Counted from the first letter of the stretch, positions 1-8,840 are shown. The stretch: DNA of 64,000 nt from Bradyrhizobium sp. dw_411 (GCF_018449695.1 NZ_JAAVUY010000004.1:1-64000), one strand, 5' to 3'. Translations and numbers: made by a program. Notes: a model not told the origin generated them from the sequence alone.

Positions 1-555
1 GCCGGCGCGCCCGCTCTTGCTGCCATTCGCAACGGCCAACCCGATCCAATCATTGCTGCGATCGAGCGATATCGCGCTGCGGCGAAGGTTGAGAATGACG
101 CTGAAGCCGATTTCATTCGTCGCGAAAAACTGTTGCTCGACACGGTCGGACAGCGTGAACCGTCAATTGGAGTGTTTAATTTAGCGGGTTCGGCGCAAGG
201 TCCCGCGTATGGCCAACAATGCACGGCATATTCGCACGACCAGATCGATGCTCTCTGTCCACCGGATCGGTTCGGGGAAATGAACCGATCGCACCATGAG
301 TTCTTCGAGGGCTTTGTGAAGCGTCATGAAGAGATCATGGGAGACGCAGAGCGAGTTCGACAGGATGCCTCGGAACCTCGGTTCGATGCGCTTGCAGATC
401 TCGTCGAAACAGTTCCGACAACGATGGCGGGTGTTTTCGCGCTTATCGAATGGCAACGGGATACGATCGACCTCGATGGCCAAGCACTGCACACCCGCCA
501 CTATTCGATTTTGTGTGACACGATCGGTGATGCGTTGCGCAGGCTGCGCTCCTGA
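1..555 (+). CDS. Hypothetical protein, 5' end outside window
   Basis: The reading frame is open from the first base and ends at TGA 553-555, giving about 184 visible residues. The first in-frame start-like codon is near 133, but good coding character upstream means the gene is cut by the window edge. The protein is soluble, has no signal peptide, and contains charged helical stretches. I do not recognise a domain. A GC-rich hairpin-like sequence (GCCGGCGGGT region) follows the stop. Function unknown. Confidence 0.6.
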   Translation, partial: AGAPALAAIRNGQPDPIIAAIERYRAAAKVENDAEADFIRREKLLLDTVGQREPSIGVFNLAGSAQGPAYGQQCTAYSHDQIDALCPPDRFGEMNRSHHEFFEGFVKRHEEIMGDAERVRQDASEPRFDALADLVETVPTTMAGVFALIEWQRDTIDLDGQALHTRHYSILCDTIGDALRRLRS

Positions 556-621
556 ACCACAGAGACCCCGCCGGTTTTAGCGCCGGCGGGTGTCTTGCCC
601 TGTGGAAAAGCCGCGGACGAA

Positions 622-1113
622 TCAGGCCGCTTCATGATCGGCAGACGACGGCGCCGCAAGGGCCGGAGAGTTGATCGTCGCCTTATGACCAGCAACAAAA
701 AACCTAATATTCTGAAATGTTTCTCGCGTTTGTAAGAGCGTCGTTAGATGAGTTCGCGCGAATTCACTGTCTTGAATTAGCCGAAATACGCCAACGAGAT
801 AATACTCCAGCACGTCCTTTGAATTTCCGAAGAATACGCCGTCCCGGAAAACGGCACACGCGATCTCGAGGGCGTTGGCGAGATCAGCGAATGCGTGACG
901 CCGCTCCGACTCTCCTGGTGCCGCTAGGAAAGCGTTCCAATTTTGCCGGAAGGTCTCGCTCAGCGCCATCAAAGAAGCGCCAGACCCAGCCTTCCGGGCG
1001 AGGGAGAGTTGACGGGCTGCGTACACGATCGCGCAGATTCCGAGTGGCAGCGCAAAAAGGGCCGCCAAACCAGACCAATACTGGATCGTCTCGGCCAGAG
1101 GCCAATCCATCAT
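622..1113 (-). CDS. Membrane-anchored hypothetical protein
   Basis: The 163-residue product has one clear N-terminal membrane span (about residues 12-33), then a basic, helical cytoplasmic part of about 125 residues. This layout resembles small Rhizobiales proteins with a single N-terminal helix and a helical domain of unknown role. Its ATG overlaps the TGA of the upstream gene 1110-1346 by 4 nt, so the two are translationally coupled. No enzyme motif is visible. Confidence 0.6.
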   Translation of the reverse strand: MMDWPLAETIQYWSGLAALFALPLGICAIVYAARQLSLARKAGSGASLMALSETFRQNWNAFLAAPGESERRHAFADLANALEIACAVFRDGVFFGNSKDVLEYYLVGVFRLIQDSEFARTHLTTLLQTRETFQNIRFFVAGHKATINSPALAAPSSADHEAA

Positions 1114-1346
1114 TTCTTCTGTTCAGACGGAGCGGGAGCCGGCGCCGGAGCATCTGCGCCCGAAGTCTGTTGAGCCTGCCCAGATTGAGGCTGTGTATTT
1201 AAACGATCCCGGAGATGTGCGGTCGTCTGGTGTCTTTGGACGGGCACTTGTTCGCCCGCAGGTCGCAGATCCGCGAGCTTTTCGCGAAGATGCGAGACAG
1301 TCATGTGATCATGGGCGTGCGTCGGATTAGATTTCTTATCAGGCAT
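1110..1346 (-). CDS. Small hydrophilic protein, Ala/Pro-rich C-terminus
   Basis: This 78-residue protein is rich in His, Gln and Arg and ends in an Ala-Pro tract (about residues 63-74). It contains two similar segments of the form HLR(E/D)(K/R)L at about residues 19-24 and 45-50, suggesting a short internal duplication. It is the first gene of a two-gene unit and overlaps the membrane protein gene by 4 nt. Function unknown. Confidence 0.5.
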   Translation of the reverse strand: MPDKKSNPTHAHDHMTVSHLREKLADLRPAGEQVPVQRHQTTAHLRDRLNTQPQSGQAQQTSGADAPAPAPAPSEQKK

Positions 1347-1439
1347 CGATCATCCTCTAATGCAAGTGTGCGTTGGATTGTGCGTAGATACCGAGATAAA
1401 ACATAAAACTGAACATTATCAGCGACTTAATTAAATAAC

Positions 1440-1453
1440 TGGCGGAAGGGGTG
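1440..1453. other. Candidate left attachment site (tRNA-Ser 3' end copy)
   Basis: TGGCGGAAGGGGTG is identical to 32773-32786, the last 14 nt of the tRNA-Ser gene including the encoded CCA, and has the same orientation. A chance match of one given 14-mer in 64 kb is unlikely. The flanks diverge at once on both sides. Confidence 0.45.
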
Positions 1454-1524
1454 TCAACCGAAGGGCACTGGAAAAGCTACGGTATTTCCGATTTTCGGGT
1501 TTGACCCCACGAACTATCCCACGG
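1447..1524. repeat. 78-bp direct repeat, copy 1
   Basis: This segment matches 14118-14195 in the same orientation with only a few differences. It begins with the AGGGGTG that ends the candidate att core and closes with ACTATCCCACGG. The second copy lies 12.7 kb away at a module boundary, which suggests repeated integration or duplication of a junction. Confidence 0.75.
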
Positions 1525-1797
1525 CGTGAAAGTATGCCCGTCCCTAAGCAAGTATGAGCGGCCGCACTTGATGGGCGGGCCTTTGCTGATAGTGGCGATG
1601 TCGGGAGACCCATTTTTGGGGGTTTAGCTCGGTTGCGGCGCTTGATCCGGGTGCGATATAATCCCCGCGAATTCAGGGTTCAGCCGTAGTGGGACCCGCG
1701 ATTCACTGGGATGCCGAAGTGGCGTGGCACGCTCACCTGAGGGTCTCCGCGAAGGTCGAAGGAAATCTAATCCTAGGCTCAACCGGAGGAATGAAAG

Positions 1798-1896
1798 ATG
1801 AAGGCAACGTCCATAAAAATGCAAACAACCATCCAAAAAATGCGCGCGCGCATTCTAAAAGGCTTCGCAATACTCACGGTTCTGGGGACCCTGTAA
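1798..1896 (+). CDS. Candidate 32-residue basic/hydrophobic peptide
   Basis: A 33-codon frame is preceded by GGAGGAATGAAAG, a good ribosome-binding site at about 8 nt. The N-terminal two thirds are basic and Met/Thr-rich, and the last 11 residues are hydrophobic. A strong factor-independent terminator lies about 80 nt downstream. This could be a small membrane-active peptide or a leader, but such a short frame can arise by chance. Confidence 0.35.
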   Translation: MKATSIKMQTTIQKMRARILKGFAILTVLGTL

Positions 1897-1977
1897 GGGG
1901 GAGACGTTGCTGCGCCAACTTCTACCGTTAGTGAAGACCGGTACCACATAGCTGGAAGAACCGTTCCCCGCCAGATT

Positions 1978-2010
1978 AGGCCTCGGCAAAAGCCGGGGCC
2001 TTTTCATTTT
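1978..2010 (+). terminator. Rho-independent terminator
   Basis: GGCCTCGGC, an AAAA loop and GCCGGGGCC form a 9-bp stem with one wobble pair, followed by TTTTCATTTT. It would end a transcript coming from the 1.5-1.9 kb region, where the only candidate gene is the 32-residue peptide. Confidence 0.75.
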
Positions 2011-2598
2011 CAGATAAGTAAGTTGGCAGTCCAGACTGACACGGGGCCGTGAAAAGCCACAGAGATTCTGATTTTCGATTCGCTGTCAATCGCTCGCTGT
2101 GATTTGTAATCTAGCGTTCTCGATGACTTCATTTATCGGAACGAGTCCGTTCGTCATCTGTGTATAGCGGGTGTTGTCCACATGGAAAAAATGCGGATTC
2201 GGCTGTCATCCACAGGCTAAGCTGATGATTCCATTCTAGGAATCGCATAAAAACTAGGGTTGTGCACAGCCACACGCAACGCTTGCGCGGATTCCGCAAA
2301 TCAATCACCTAGTAGGGGAGCCAGATGGCGTTCTTGCAAAACACCACCTGGCGCCTGGAGCCGAGTCGAAACTCACTTCCGCAACGCTGAGGGTTTTCTC
2401 TCATCTCCAGGCACCCTGTCAACATTTGCGCGATGTCATTTTCGCGCCACGGTGAGGCTTGCCTGATGTTTAAGAAAACTAATTGGACGGCGCGCGCTCG
2501 CCGTTTTCTGAATCGTAACTGGAAGTTTTTGATGCAGAGCGGCATCAACATACTCAGCATCCTGCATAAGTAGTTAGTGCTGGAACTGAGCATTCGAA
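2011..2598. other. Intergenic stretch with only very short frames
   Basis: No convincing gene is visible. Two short frames have plausible starts: ATG 2325 (21 codons, preceded by GGGGAG) and ATG 2466 to TAG 2571-2573 (35 residues, basic then hydrophobic). Both are below what can be supported. The stretch is less GC-rich than the chromosome zone. Confidence 0.4.
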
Positions 2599-2649
2599 TT
2601 GACACTCTGCAACTTGGGCGCGAGTATTTCGGCCATTTTGGGGGCTGCG

Positions 2650-3150
2650 ATGTTCACAGCGAAAATTACTGGCGTGATTCCGAAGGGGATGAACATAACG
2701 TCTGCCCCGGTCGAAACCCGCGAGTTCGACAACATTACTGCGGCCAAGCAGTGGCTTTTGGGGGAGGCCCTGAGCAATCTTCCAACACCCGTAAGTACGG
2801 TTGAGGTCTTTTCAGGGGGCCAATCCATCTGGCGTGAATGGCACTGGAGCCATGACGCCTTGAAGTCCAAGAACGAGCTTTGGTGGGACGCGAAAGACCC
2901 AAGCCGTCACGAGCGCGAAGCGGCGCAGGTTGAGCGTAAGCGTCAGGTGGAATCAGGCCAGATACCCTATAGCCAGCTTTCATTGAAAGAGCAGTTCGAG
3001 AGAGCCAACCCTCGTTGGCTCGGGCCTTACTTTGCGTGGCTTCCGACCAGCACAATGGACGCCGGGACCATCTGGATGAGCGAATACTGGGTACGCGCGA
3101 CCCTGGGCGTGAAGTACAAGAGCAAATCGTTCTTTTTCGACAACGATTAG
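2650..3150 (+). CDS. Hypothetical protein
   Basis: The 166-residue product from ATG 2650 is preceded by a GGGGG run at 5-6 nt spacing. A TTG at 2599 would add 17 mostly hydrophobic residues and cannot be excluded. The protein is Trp- and charge-rich in the middle (about residues 60-120) with no recognisable catalytic motif. A membrane protein gene follows 10 nt downstream, so the two probably form an operon. Confidence 0.55.
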   Translation: MFTAKITGVIPKGMNITSAPVETREFDNITAAKQWLLGEALSNLPTPVSTVEVFSGGQSIWREWHWSHDALKSKNELWWDAKDPSRHEREAAQVERKRQVESGQIPYSQLSLKEQFERANPRWLGPYFAWLPTSTMDAGTIWMSEYWVRATLGVKYKSKSFFFDND

Positions 3151-3160
3151 GTGTCTTGGA

Positions 3161-3508
3161 ATGGCGACGTTTATCGGTCTGGCTATACTCTTTTTATTTT
3201 CGGGTGGATTCGTCGCCTTCGGATGTGACAGAGGATACGACTACATCGCGAAGGTCCAAGAGAATCCCAACGAAGTGGCGATACGATTAGCGAGGCTTGA
3301 CCTTATTTCGTACCTGCTCACGAGTGTGCCGCTCATGGGCGGGTTGATGATCATACTAGGCAGGGACCCGGATTTTATCGTTCAGCTCCCGCTGCCAAGC
3401 GCCTGGAACGACTACACCACCGGCTCGCTTTGCTTGATCGCATCCATTGGAATTGGTTTAGGTGTCGCCCGCCGACGTTGGACGCTAAAAACGTTGGCCA
3501 AGCGGTAA
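3161..3508 (+). CDS. Small integral membrane protein (three predicted spans)
   Basis: This 115-residue protein has an N-terminal hydrophobic segment (about residues 4-21), a second span (about 49-67) and a third (about 88-104), ending in a basic tail. The start is 10 nt after the preceding stop. Together with 3580-3795 and 3792-4136 it forms a run of small genes on one strand. Family not recognised. Confidence 0.55.
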   Translation: MATFIGLAILFLFSGGFVAFGCDRGYDYIAKVQENPNEVAIRLARLDLISYLLTSVPLMGGLMIILGRDPDFIVQLPLPSAWNDYTTGSLCLIASIGIGLGVARRRWTLKTLAKR

Positions 3509-3579
3509 GGTATTGCCCTGCTGCAATCTTGGAGATTGCTCTGTGCATCCCCATCTGAGGTTGAGCGAGAGGGGTTCAA

Positions 3580-3795
3580 ATGATGACAGACCTGACCGAC
3601 GAAGATATTCGAGTTTTGCAGTATATCGCAGACCGCGGCGACGCCGGTATCACGACCGATCGGGCGCTGCTCCGTTATCGTGCCTTGGCAAAAACTGGTC
3701 TGTTGCAACATCGGGCAGTCAGCCTGGACGCCGAGTGGTTCGGGTTGTCGGAGCAGGGCCGCGAAGCGTTAGAGCAGGCGACCGCCGCCACATGA
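3580..3795 (+). CDS. Small protein, winged-helix-like
   Basis: The 71-residue product has the helix-turn-helix-strand look of a small winged-helix domain: an N-terminal helix (about 5-18), a second helical stretch (about 26-40) and an L-S-x-x-G-R-x-A-L segment typical of the wing and last helix. A GAGAGG ribosome-binding site precedes the ATG. Its stop overlaps the next ATG by 4 nt. DNA binding is a guess from shape only. Confidence 0.5.
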   Translation: MMTDLTDEDIRVLQYIADRGDAGITTDRALLRYRALAKTGLLQHRAVSLDAEWFGLSEQGREALEQATAAT

Positions 3796-4136
3796 CTACG
3801 AACGAAACCATCCCGGCAGATCAAACTCCAAACGCCAATCGGCCGCCACTTCACTTTCTTCAAAAATGGGGCGCTATCGCCGCCATGGGAAGCTTCTTCG
3901 TTGGCGCCACGATACTGACTCTCACGTACATCAACTTTCAATCGCCTGAAACAAAGCGGCAGGAAGCTATTCTGAGAGAGCTGTCATACGACTTCTTCGC
4001 TTCCGAGGGATCGATTCCCCTCAATTCCCAAGACTATCGAGACGCGGCTGCCCCCTACATTAACAGGCGCTTGGCGGAGATGAATGAAACTTGGCGGTTC
4101 GATCCTAAAACGGACCGAAGAGTCCCGTTTCGTTGA
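3792..4136 (+). CDS. Single-span membrane protein, hypothetical
   Basis: This 114-residue product starts in a 4-nt overlap with the gene before it. A hydrophilic N-terminus (about 25 residues) leads into one membrane span (about 27-47), then a soluble C-terminal part. No family is recognised. Coupling to the winged-helix-like gene suggests a regulator and membrane partner arrangement. Confidence 0.5.
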   Translation: MTTNETIPADQTPNANRPPLHFLQKWGAIAAMGSFFVGATILTLTYINFQSPETKRQEAILRELSYDFFASEGSIPLNSQDYRDAAAPYINRRLAEMNETWRFDPKTDRRVPFR

Positions 4137-4234
4137 TTGCGACCCACTGAGACGGCCCATAGCGTGAAAAAGACAAATGCGCCGATCAGCACGGCAACGG
4201 AAAAAGGTAATAAGGGCGAGGAAAACTTGGCCAT
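4055..4234 (-). CDS. Doubtful small membrane peptide
   Basis: ATG 4234 opens a 59-residue frame with one strong hydrophobic span (about residues 8-29) followed by a basic tail. It overlaps the 3' end of the opposite-strand gene 3792-4136 and lacks a clear ribosome-binding site, so it may be a shadow frame. It is listed because the span is well defined. Confidence 0.25.
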   Translation of the reverse strand: MAKFSSPLLPFSVAVLIGAFVFFTLWAVSVGRNQRNGTLRSVLGSNRQVSFISAKRLLM

Positions 4235-4334
4235 GCAGACCAAGAGCACGTTGGCTGTTTTGTCGGCCCCACTTCGGCTGAATTATCTGTCTGGCCTTAA
4301 GAACGCCAGTGTGGGCAATTGAGGGAATTTATTC

Positions 4335-4562
4335 ATGGATGATTCCAAAGTTAAGTGGCGACCGATAGCTACCGCGCCGCGGGATTTAGCAGTCGTCCGC
4401 TTGCGGCTCGAAAATGGCGTCGGCCCCAATCGCGAACCGATCGAAACTATCGGTTACCATGTTGGTGGCGGAGCGTGGGTTCAATCGCCCAACGGCGGTA
4501 CGATGCTCCCAACACATTGGGCACCTCTTGAAGACGCATCCGATAGCGAAACCCCGAGCTGA
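4335..4562 (+). CDS. Small DUF551-like protein
   Basis: The 75-residue product begins with a W-R-P-I-A-T-A-P-R-D segment and ends with a T-H-W-A-P-L segment. These are the two hallmarks of the short DUF551-type proteins found in phages and islands. It stands alone, with no coupled neighbour. Function of the family is unknown. Confidence 0.55.
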   Translation: MDDSKVKWRPIATAPRDLAVVRLRLENGVGPNREPIETIGYHVGGGAWVQSPNGGTMLPTHWAPLEDASDSETPS

Positions 4563-4834
4563 TATCTCACTTTCGCGACGGGCGATATTTTAGAAAAAGG
4601 CAGAAGAGCTTTTTCTGGCCGCTGATCGGTACATCAAAAATTTATTCATGTTGCAAGCGCAGCACGCTTGCTGGATCATTCACGCGGCCATCTTCCGCTG
4701 AATCAATCACACCTATCCCGGATTCTGGTAATAAATGGATCGGCCGACTAAAGCCGGCCATCATGTCATTGTTTGATCTTAGTCTCGTCCTTGAACCCAC
4801 GCGCCTCGCACGCTTCATTTGCGTGCAGGCCTAT

Positions 4835-5112
4835 CGACACCGCCTCGGCTGAGGGCGTCCACCGATAGCTTGTTGAAGTTATCCAGATCAGCGCGGCGCT
4901 TGGGTGCCGAAGTAAAGCGTGATAGACACCTCGATATCACCCTCTAGCGGCTTCCTTTTCCATTGGCTTTTAGCTTCGCACTGGTACTGCTCTTTGAGAG
5001 CTTTGCCCTCGGGCGTCATGTAGGTAGTTGAAAAGCCGTTCCGGCAAGTGTTGCGGTAAATATGCTGGGTAGACTTTGGCTCACCCTTAGGTACGATAGT
5101 GGCCGCTTCCAC
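4835..5112 (-). pseudogene. rusA: RusA-type Holliday junction resolvase, frameshifted
   Basis: The first 74 codons read as the N-terminal part of RusA-family resolvases (G-E-P-K-S-T-Q-H-I-Y-R near the start, then the E-V-S-I-T-L-Y-F-G strand). The frame then hits a stop. In a neighbouring frame the sequence continues K-R-R-A-D-L-D-N-F-N-K-L, the Asp-rich catalytic loop of RusA, so a single-base frameshift lies near 4905. The C-terminal third beyond about 4840 no longer matches. This is a decayed phage recombination gene. Confidence 0.75.
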
Positions 5113-5126
5113 TACCTAAGCGTACC

Positions 5127-5816
5127 ATGCCCATATTCCTGCTGACGTATCCCTTTGCCGCGAACACAGCCGAGTCATCACCTATGAGCTGGCTGCAATT
5201 TACTGACTCGATGTTTGGTCACCTTGTATGGCCCGCTGTGGTGATCTTTATTATTTTCATGCTGCGACCTCACTTGGGACCGCTTCTTGCTCGTTTAAGC
5301 GAATTTGGCTTTGGCGGAGCGACCTTAAAATTTGATCGGTTGCTTTCAAAGGGTAGGGAAATCATCGCCGAAGCTGACGCGCCGGAGGAGACTGAACCAG
5401 AACAAAAGCCGACAATTAGAGATGCTGAAAAGGTCTCGTCTCAACAAAGAGAGTTGCAGCGCAAGCTGGAACGAACGAAGCGCACACTCAATCTGTTAAA
5501 AGCATGGCGGGTAACTGGCACTCCTGTTCCTCACGCATTCTCCGAAGTCGAAACCGAACTGGAGAAAATTGGCGAGCAATTAAACGTAAAAGCCAGAAAT
5601 GGGATGCTCGTCAGAATGCTAGTCACTAGGGGGCTGCTTATGCCCGAGTTGCAAGAACTTTACGATACGCTTCGCAAAGGGCGTGACGCCGCTGTGCACG
5701 GTGAATTAGATCCGACTATCACGCAATACAAAGAATACACTAATCAAGCGGCCTTCCTCGTTGGCTTTCTCAAGGGGGTGTCGGCGAAGCTAGAAGAGAA
5801 TAAACCCCGCGGTTAA
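5127..5816 (+). CDS. Membrane-anchored protein with coiled coil and HEPN-like end
   Basis: The 229-residue protein has one membrane span (about 33-50), a Glu/Lys-rich probable coiled coil (about 80-125) and a C-terminal helical part. That part contains L-R-K-G-R-D-A-A-V-H-G at about residues 190-200, an Arg with a His a few positions later as in HEPN/DUF4145-type domains. An internal ATG at 5187 is an alternative start. HEPN assignment is tentative. A weak hairpin covers the stop codon. Confidence 0.55.
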   Translation: MPIFLLTYPFAANTAESSPMSWLQFTDSMFGHLVWPAVVIFIIFMLRPHLGPLLARLSEFGFGGATLKFDRLLSKGREIIAEADAPEETEPEQKPTIRDAEKVSSQQRELQRKLERTKRTLNLLKAWRVTGTPVPHAFSEVETELEKIGEQLNVKARNGMLVRMLVTRGLLMPELQELYDTLRKGRDAAVHGELDPTITQYKEYTNQAAFLVGFLKGVSAKLEENKPRG

Positions 5817-6043
5817 GCGGGGTAGAAGGTTTCATTGCGGGTCATCAGCTCTCGACGCGGCTTTCTAAGTCCCTTACCGCGCCAGCGTGCCTAACCGCTG
5901 CTCTGGGAAGAATCGCACGAAGCTAAGCGAGTTGTTCAGGGGCTCATGGTCGTGCGTAGTTTAGCAATCTCTGCGCGGACTAGTTTCAGGCACTGAATGC
6001 AGTGCGTTCCAAGGCCGGTCAATGTGAACATCTGAAATTAATT

Positions 6044-6388
6044 TCAGTAGATTGGCTTGGCGTGGGTCCGGCAATCGAACGGGCCGTCTTTGCCTGAGCC
6101 CTTGATGTTGGCGTTGTAGTACTGGCCCATCGACGACGCATTGAGGAAGGCGTCATAGCTCAAGGCGGGCAGTTCACAGTAGGGGTAGTAGGTGCCTTTG
6201 AGCTGTACCACCATGAACTGCTTGGCCTTGTCGTAGCAGGCGCGGTTGATGAAGCTGCTTCTGGTGACATCGGTGCAGGCGAAGGTCTTAAGGTCGAGCG
6301 AGCCGTAATACTTCACGTCGATGGTCTCGGCTTCGGCCCAGGTCGCATTGGTGATGATTGAAATGAGAAGTGTGAGAATGCGCAGCAT
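6044..6388 (-). CDS. Exported KTSC-like protein
   Basis: The 114-residue product has a signal peptide of about 20 residues and a C-terminal segment resembling the KTSC fold: V-Q-L-K-G-T-Y-Y-P-Y-C near the middle and N-A-S-S-M-G-Q-Y-Y-N-A-N-I-K towards the end. Six Cys residues in the mature part could form disulfides. The start at 6388 removes a poor 14-residue extension. It lies 23 nt after 6412-6909 and may be co-transcribed with it. Confidence 0.6.
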   Translation of the reverse strand: MLRILTLLISIITNATWAEAETIDVKYYGSLDLKTFACTDVTRSSFINRACYDKAKQFMVVQLKGTYYPYCELPALSYDAFLNASSMGQYYNANIKGSGKDGPFDCRTHAKPIY

Positions 6389-6411
6389 TGAAATTTCCCA
6401 AGGCCTCGTGG

Positions 6412-6909
6412 CTACCAACGGCCAAACCAACCTTTTTTCTGCTCTTCTAGATTTGAGCCGCCATCTGCTTTTTCAATTTGCTGGCGATAGATAATTGGAA
6501 ATTCGTCATCGTTGTAAAATGGCATATCGACAAGCTCCAGCCCCTGAAAAACTGCAAACTTCAAATGTTGGCCGGTGAGCAACGCGATGAGCTGACGTTG
6601 AATTCCTTGTGAAGTCCGGGGCGACATGAGTGCGCCTTTTCCACCATCGACGGATTTTACATCCACGCCCACCGGCATAGAGCGGTCGGCACCCATTGGG
6701 ACGAGTGAAACACCCAAGTCGAGGCCGTCCACAACCGCGAATGGTGCGAACCTGTACGAAAGGGTCGTTGCCGTGGAGCCTTTTTCGATCTTGCAGGTAA
6801 AAATGATGATGGCGACGTGCTGTTTCGTCCGGGAGTCCGTATAGTCCATGCGGCGTTTCATCTCGCCGTCTTCAACCGACCACGCGCTGTAATCCACGCC
6901 TACTGCCAT
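6412..6909 (-). CDS. Hypothetical soluble protein
   Basis: ATG 6909 is preceded by GGAGGACACC, an excellent ribosome-binding site, so this start is well supported over the longer frame to 6948. The 165-residue product is mixed alpha/beta without signal peptide or membrane span and ends in a basic, Trp-containing tail. It is upstream of the KTSC-like gene on the same strand. Family not recognised. Confidence 0.55.
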   Translation of the reverse strand: MAVGVDYSAWSVEDGEMKRRMDYTDSRTKQHVAIIIFTCKIEKGSTATTLSYRFAPFAVVDGLDLGVSLVPMGADRSMPVGVDVKSVDGGKGALMSPRTSQGIQRQLIALLTGQHLKFAVFQGLELVDMPFYNDDEFPIIYRQQIEKADGGSNLEEQKKGWFGRW

Positions 6910-7823
6910 GGTGTCCTCCTGCCGGGTACTCAGATTCGCACTAGACACGGGTCGATTGCAAGTCCCGTTTAGGGGTGCTGCAAGTGGCAGCTGGGAAAAT
7001 CTGAAATTGTTTGACGATCGGGACTGGTCGGCTCACGATTCCAGCGTGCAAACAATCCAAACCAAGAAGCGGGGCGGGCGCCGCGTCGGCAGCGCGGTAC
7101 TGGCCGGTTTGGAGAACCGACACTACGCGTTCCCGTGCGCCGTTCGACGACTGGCTCATTGATATCCGGCAACGCCAGCGGATTAAACGGCTCGACCTGC
7201 AGCGCCGCGTATCGGAGTTGCTGCGAGATAACGGCCAAAGCCCACAAGCGCATCATCTTCGAACATCAGAACTGGTACGCGCGCGACATCCGCTATGTGC
7301 CGGCGGGGCAGGAGACCTGGGGGCGCTACCTTCGCCACGGCGGCGGTGTTGGTAATGCAGGTCGGGCATATGGCTGAGTCGTCCGGGACGGGGCCTCGGC
7401 ATGTTGCGGCTGTGGCTGATGGTCGGAAGTTCCGCTTGCTGGCTGAGGAGCCTTACTCGGCTCAGTGACGGGTGGTTGCAGTTCTGTACGGCGCGTCGAT
7501 TCACGAATTGTCAGATAGAACGAAACCGCCATGATGGCTGCAGAAGGCCGTGACTGATTTGCCGAAACGGCGTCATCGGCATCCAGTACGGCAAGCGGCC
7601 AGTTCGATCTCGCGATGTCACGGCGCCATAAAGCACTGAATTGACAGGGGTAATCTGAATTACCCTTTCATTTAGTATCAGATTGAGGAACCGCTGATAC
7701 CTCAGCGGAAGGCGGTGCGTCGCTGCGGTTGGCGACTGGCCGTCGCGCTACCGTGCGAGTGCGTTGCGGTTTTTGCCCAGTCCCACACGGTCGAAACAGG
7801 GCGTCGCAAGACAGGAGGTCGGC
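6910..7823. other. 914-bp stretch without a well-supported gene
   Basis: Several overlapping frames exist on both strands, none clearly coding. A minus-strand frame 7326-7532 (68 residues, Pro/Gln-rich after a short hydrophobic start) is the most gene-like but has no ribosome-binding site or family. Sequence around 6990-7330 looks like decayed coding DNA with frameshifts. Confidence 0.35.
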
Positions 7824-8042
7824 GTGTCAGATCAGGATGCGAAATACTCAGATTTGGTGGAGATCGCCAAATGCAGCGGCGATTTCAAGAAGAATTATGG
7901 GGCGGCCGGCGGGGGTCTGCTCATGGCTTGGTTCTCGTGGCTTGCTCACCTTGCCAACCGTCCTCGACCTGTTTTGCGGCTCGGGTGGCTTTTCGCTGGG
8001 GCCAGTGCCTACTACGGTGCCTGGAAGCTGTGGTTGTCCTGA
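7824..8042 (+). CDS. Small membrane protein
   Basis: GTG 7824 is preceded by AGGAGGTCGGC, a strong ribosome-binding site, so this start is chosen over a longer unsupported frame. The 72-residue product has a soluble N-terminus and two short hydrophobic stretches (about 28-43 and 50-70). It lies 21 nt upstream of the DUF5677-like gene and probably begins that operon. Confidence 0.5.
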   Translation: MSDQDAKYSDLVEIAKCSGDFKKNYGAAGGGLLMAWFSWLAHLANRPRPVLRLGWLFAGASAYYGAWKLWLS

Positions 8043-8063
8043 CCGAAACCTTAGGGTTGCGCA

Positions 8064-8840
8064 ATGGGTTTGCTGGAAGACTGGTTATCCTTCACGGATA
8101 GGCTGCTCGCAACGGGAGTCTCCGTCATATCAACCGGGGTGGTTGACCTGGCCGAGGAGAGCCGTGCCGACCCCAAGGTGCTGTGCCTCCTGCTTCTGAC
8201 CCGCACGATGTCCCACGTCAAAGCGGTGAGGGCACTGGCAAAGGTAGGCAGGACACTGGAAGCCCGCATCCTTGCCCGCAATTGCTTCGAGAACAGCTTC
8301 TATGTCGCCCGGCTGGCCAAGGACGGCAACAAGTTCGTCATGGAAATGCTGGAAGACGAGAAGAAGCGCAGGGTGGCACGGGGCCAGCTCCTGTTTGAAC
8401 ACCAGCTCGTCATGGAGGACGAAACGGAATCGAAGTTCCGCCAGTGGATGAAAGACCACAAGGGCTGGGCGAAGGGGGAGACCCTAAGCCCCAAGGGGAT
8501 CGTCAGAAAAACGTCGATCGAGAAAAGCTACGTCTTCTATTCGGAGCTGTCCGTCGATGCCCATCCGTCAACCGATACGCTTTCCCGCTACCTTCTGCCG
8601 GCGGACGAACAGGGCCGTCCCGGAATCGACCTTGAGCCGCCGTTGAACCCGGAGGAACTGGTCGATACGCTGAACCTCAATGCCTGCGCGGTTCTTGGCG
8701 TGCTGTTCGGCGTTAATGAGGTGATGGAAGCCGAAGCGTCGCACCTTCTGACCGATCTCGCGAACGAGTATCAGGAGCTGGAGAGGCGCGGCAGGGAACG
8801 AACCGACAAGCGAGAGGGCGGCGAACGTGGCGTACAGTGA
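8064..8840 (+). CDS. DUF5677-like helical protein
   Basis: The 258-residue all-helical protein has an L-E-A-R-I-L-A-R-N-C-F-E-N-S-F-Y-V-A-R-L helix at about residues 67-87. It resembles the R-x-x-x-E helix of DUF5677 and related HEPN-fold proteins. A later conserved-looking V-D-A-H-P-S segment (about 165-170) supplies a His. The Glu/Arg-rich C-terminus overlaps the next gene by 14 nt. Similar proteins often occur in defence islands, but no function is established here. Family assignment is tentative. Confidence 0.55.
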   Translation: MGLLEDWLSFTDRLLATGVSVISTGVVDLAEESRADPKVLCLLLLTRTMSHVKAVRALAKVGRTLEARILARNCFENSFYVARLAKDGNKFVMEMLEDEKKRRVARGQLLFEHQLVMEDETESKFRQWMKDHKGWAKGETLSPKGIVRKTSIEKSYVFYSELSVDAHPSTDTLSRYLLPADEQGRPGIDLEPPLNPEELVDTLNLNACAVLGVLFGVNEVMEAEASHLLTDLANEYQELERRGRERTDKREGGERGVQ

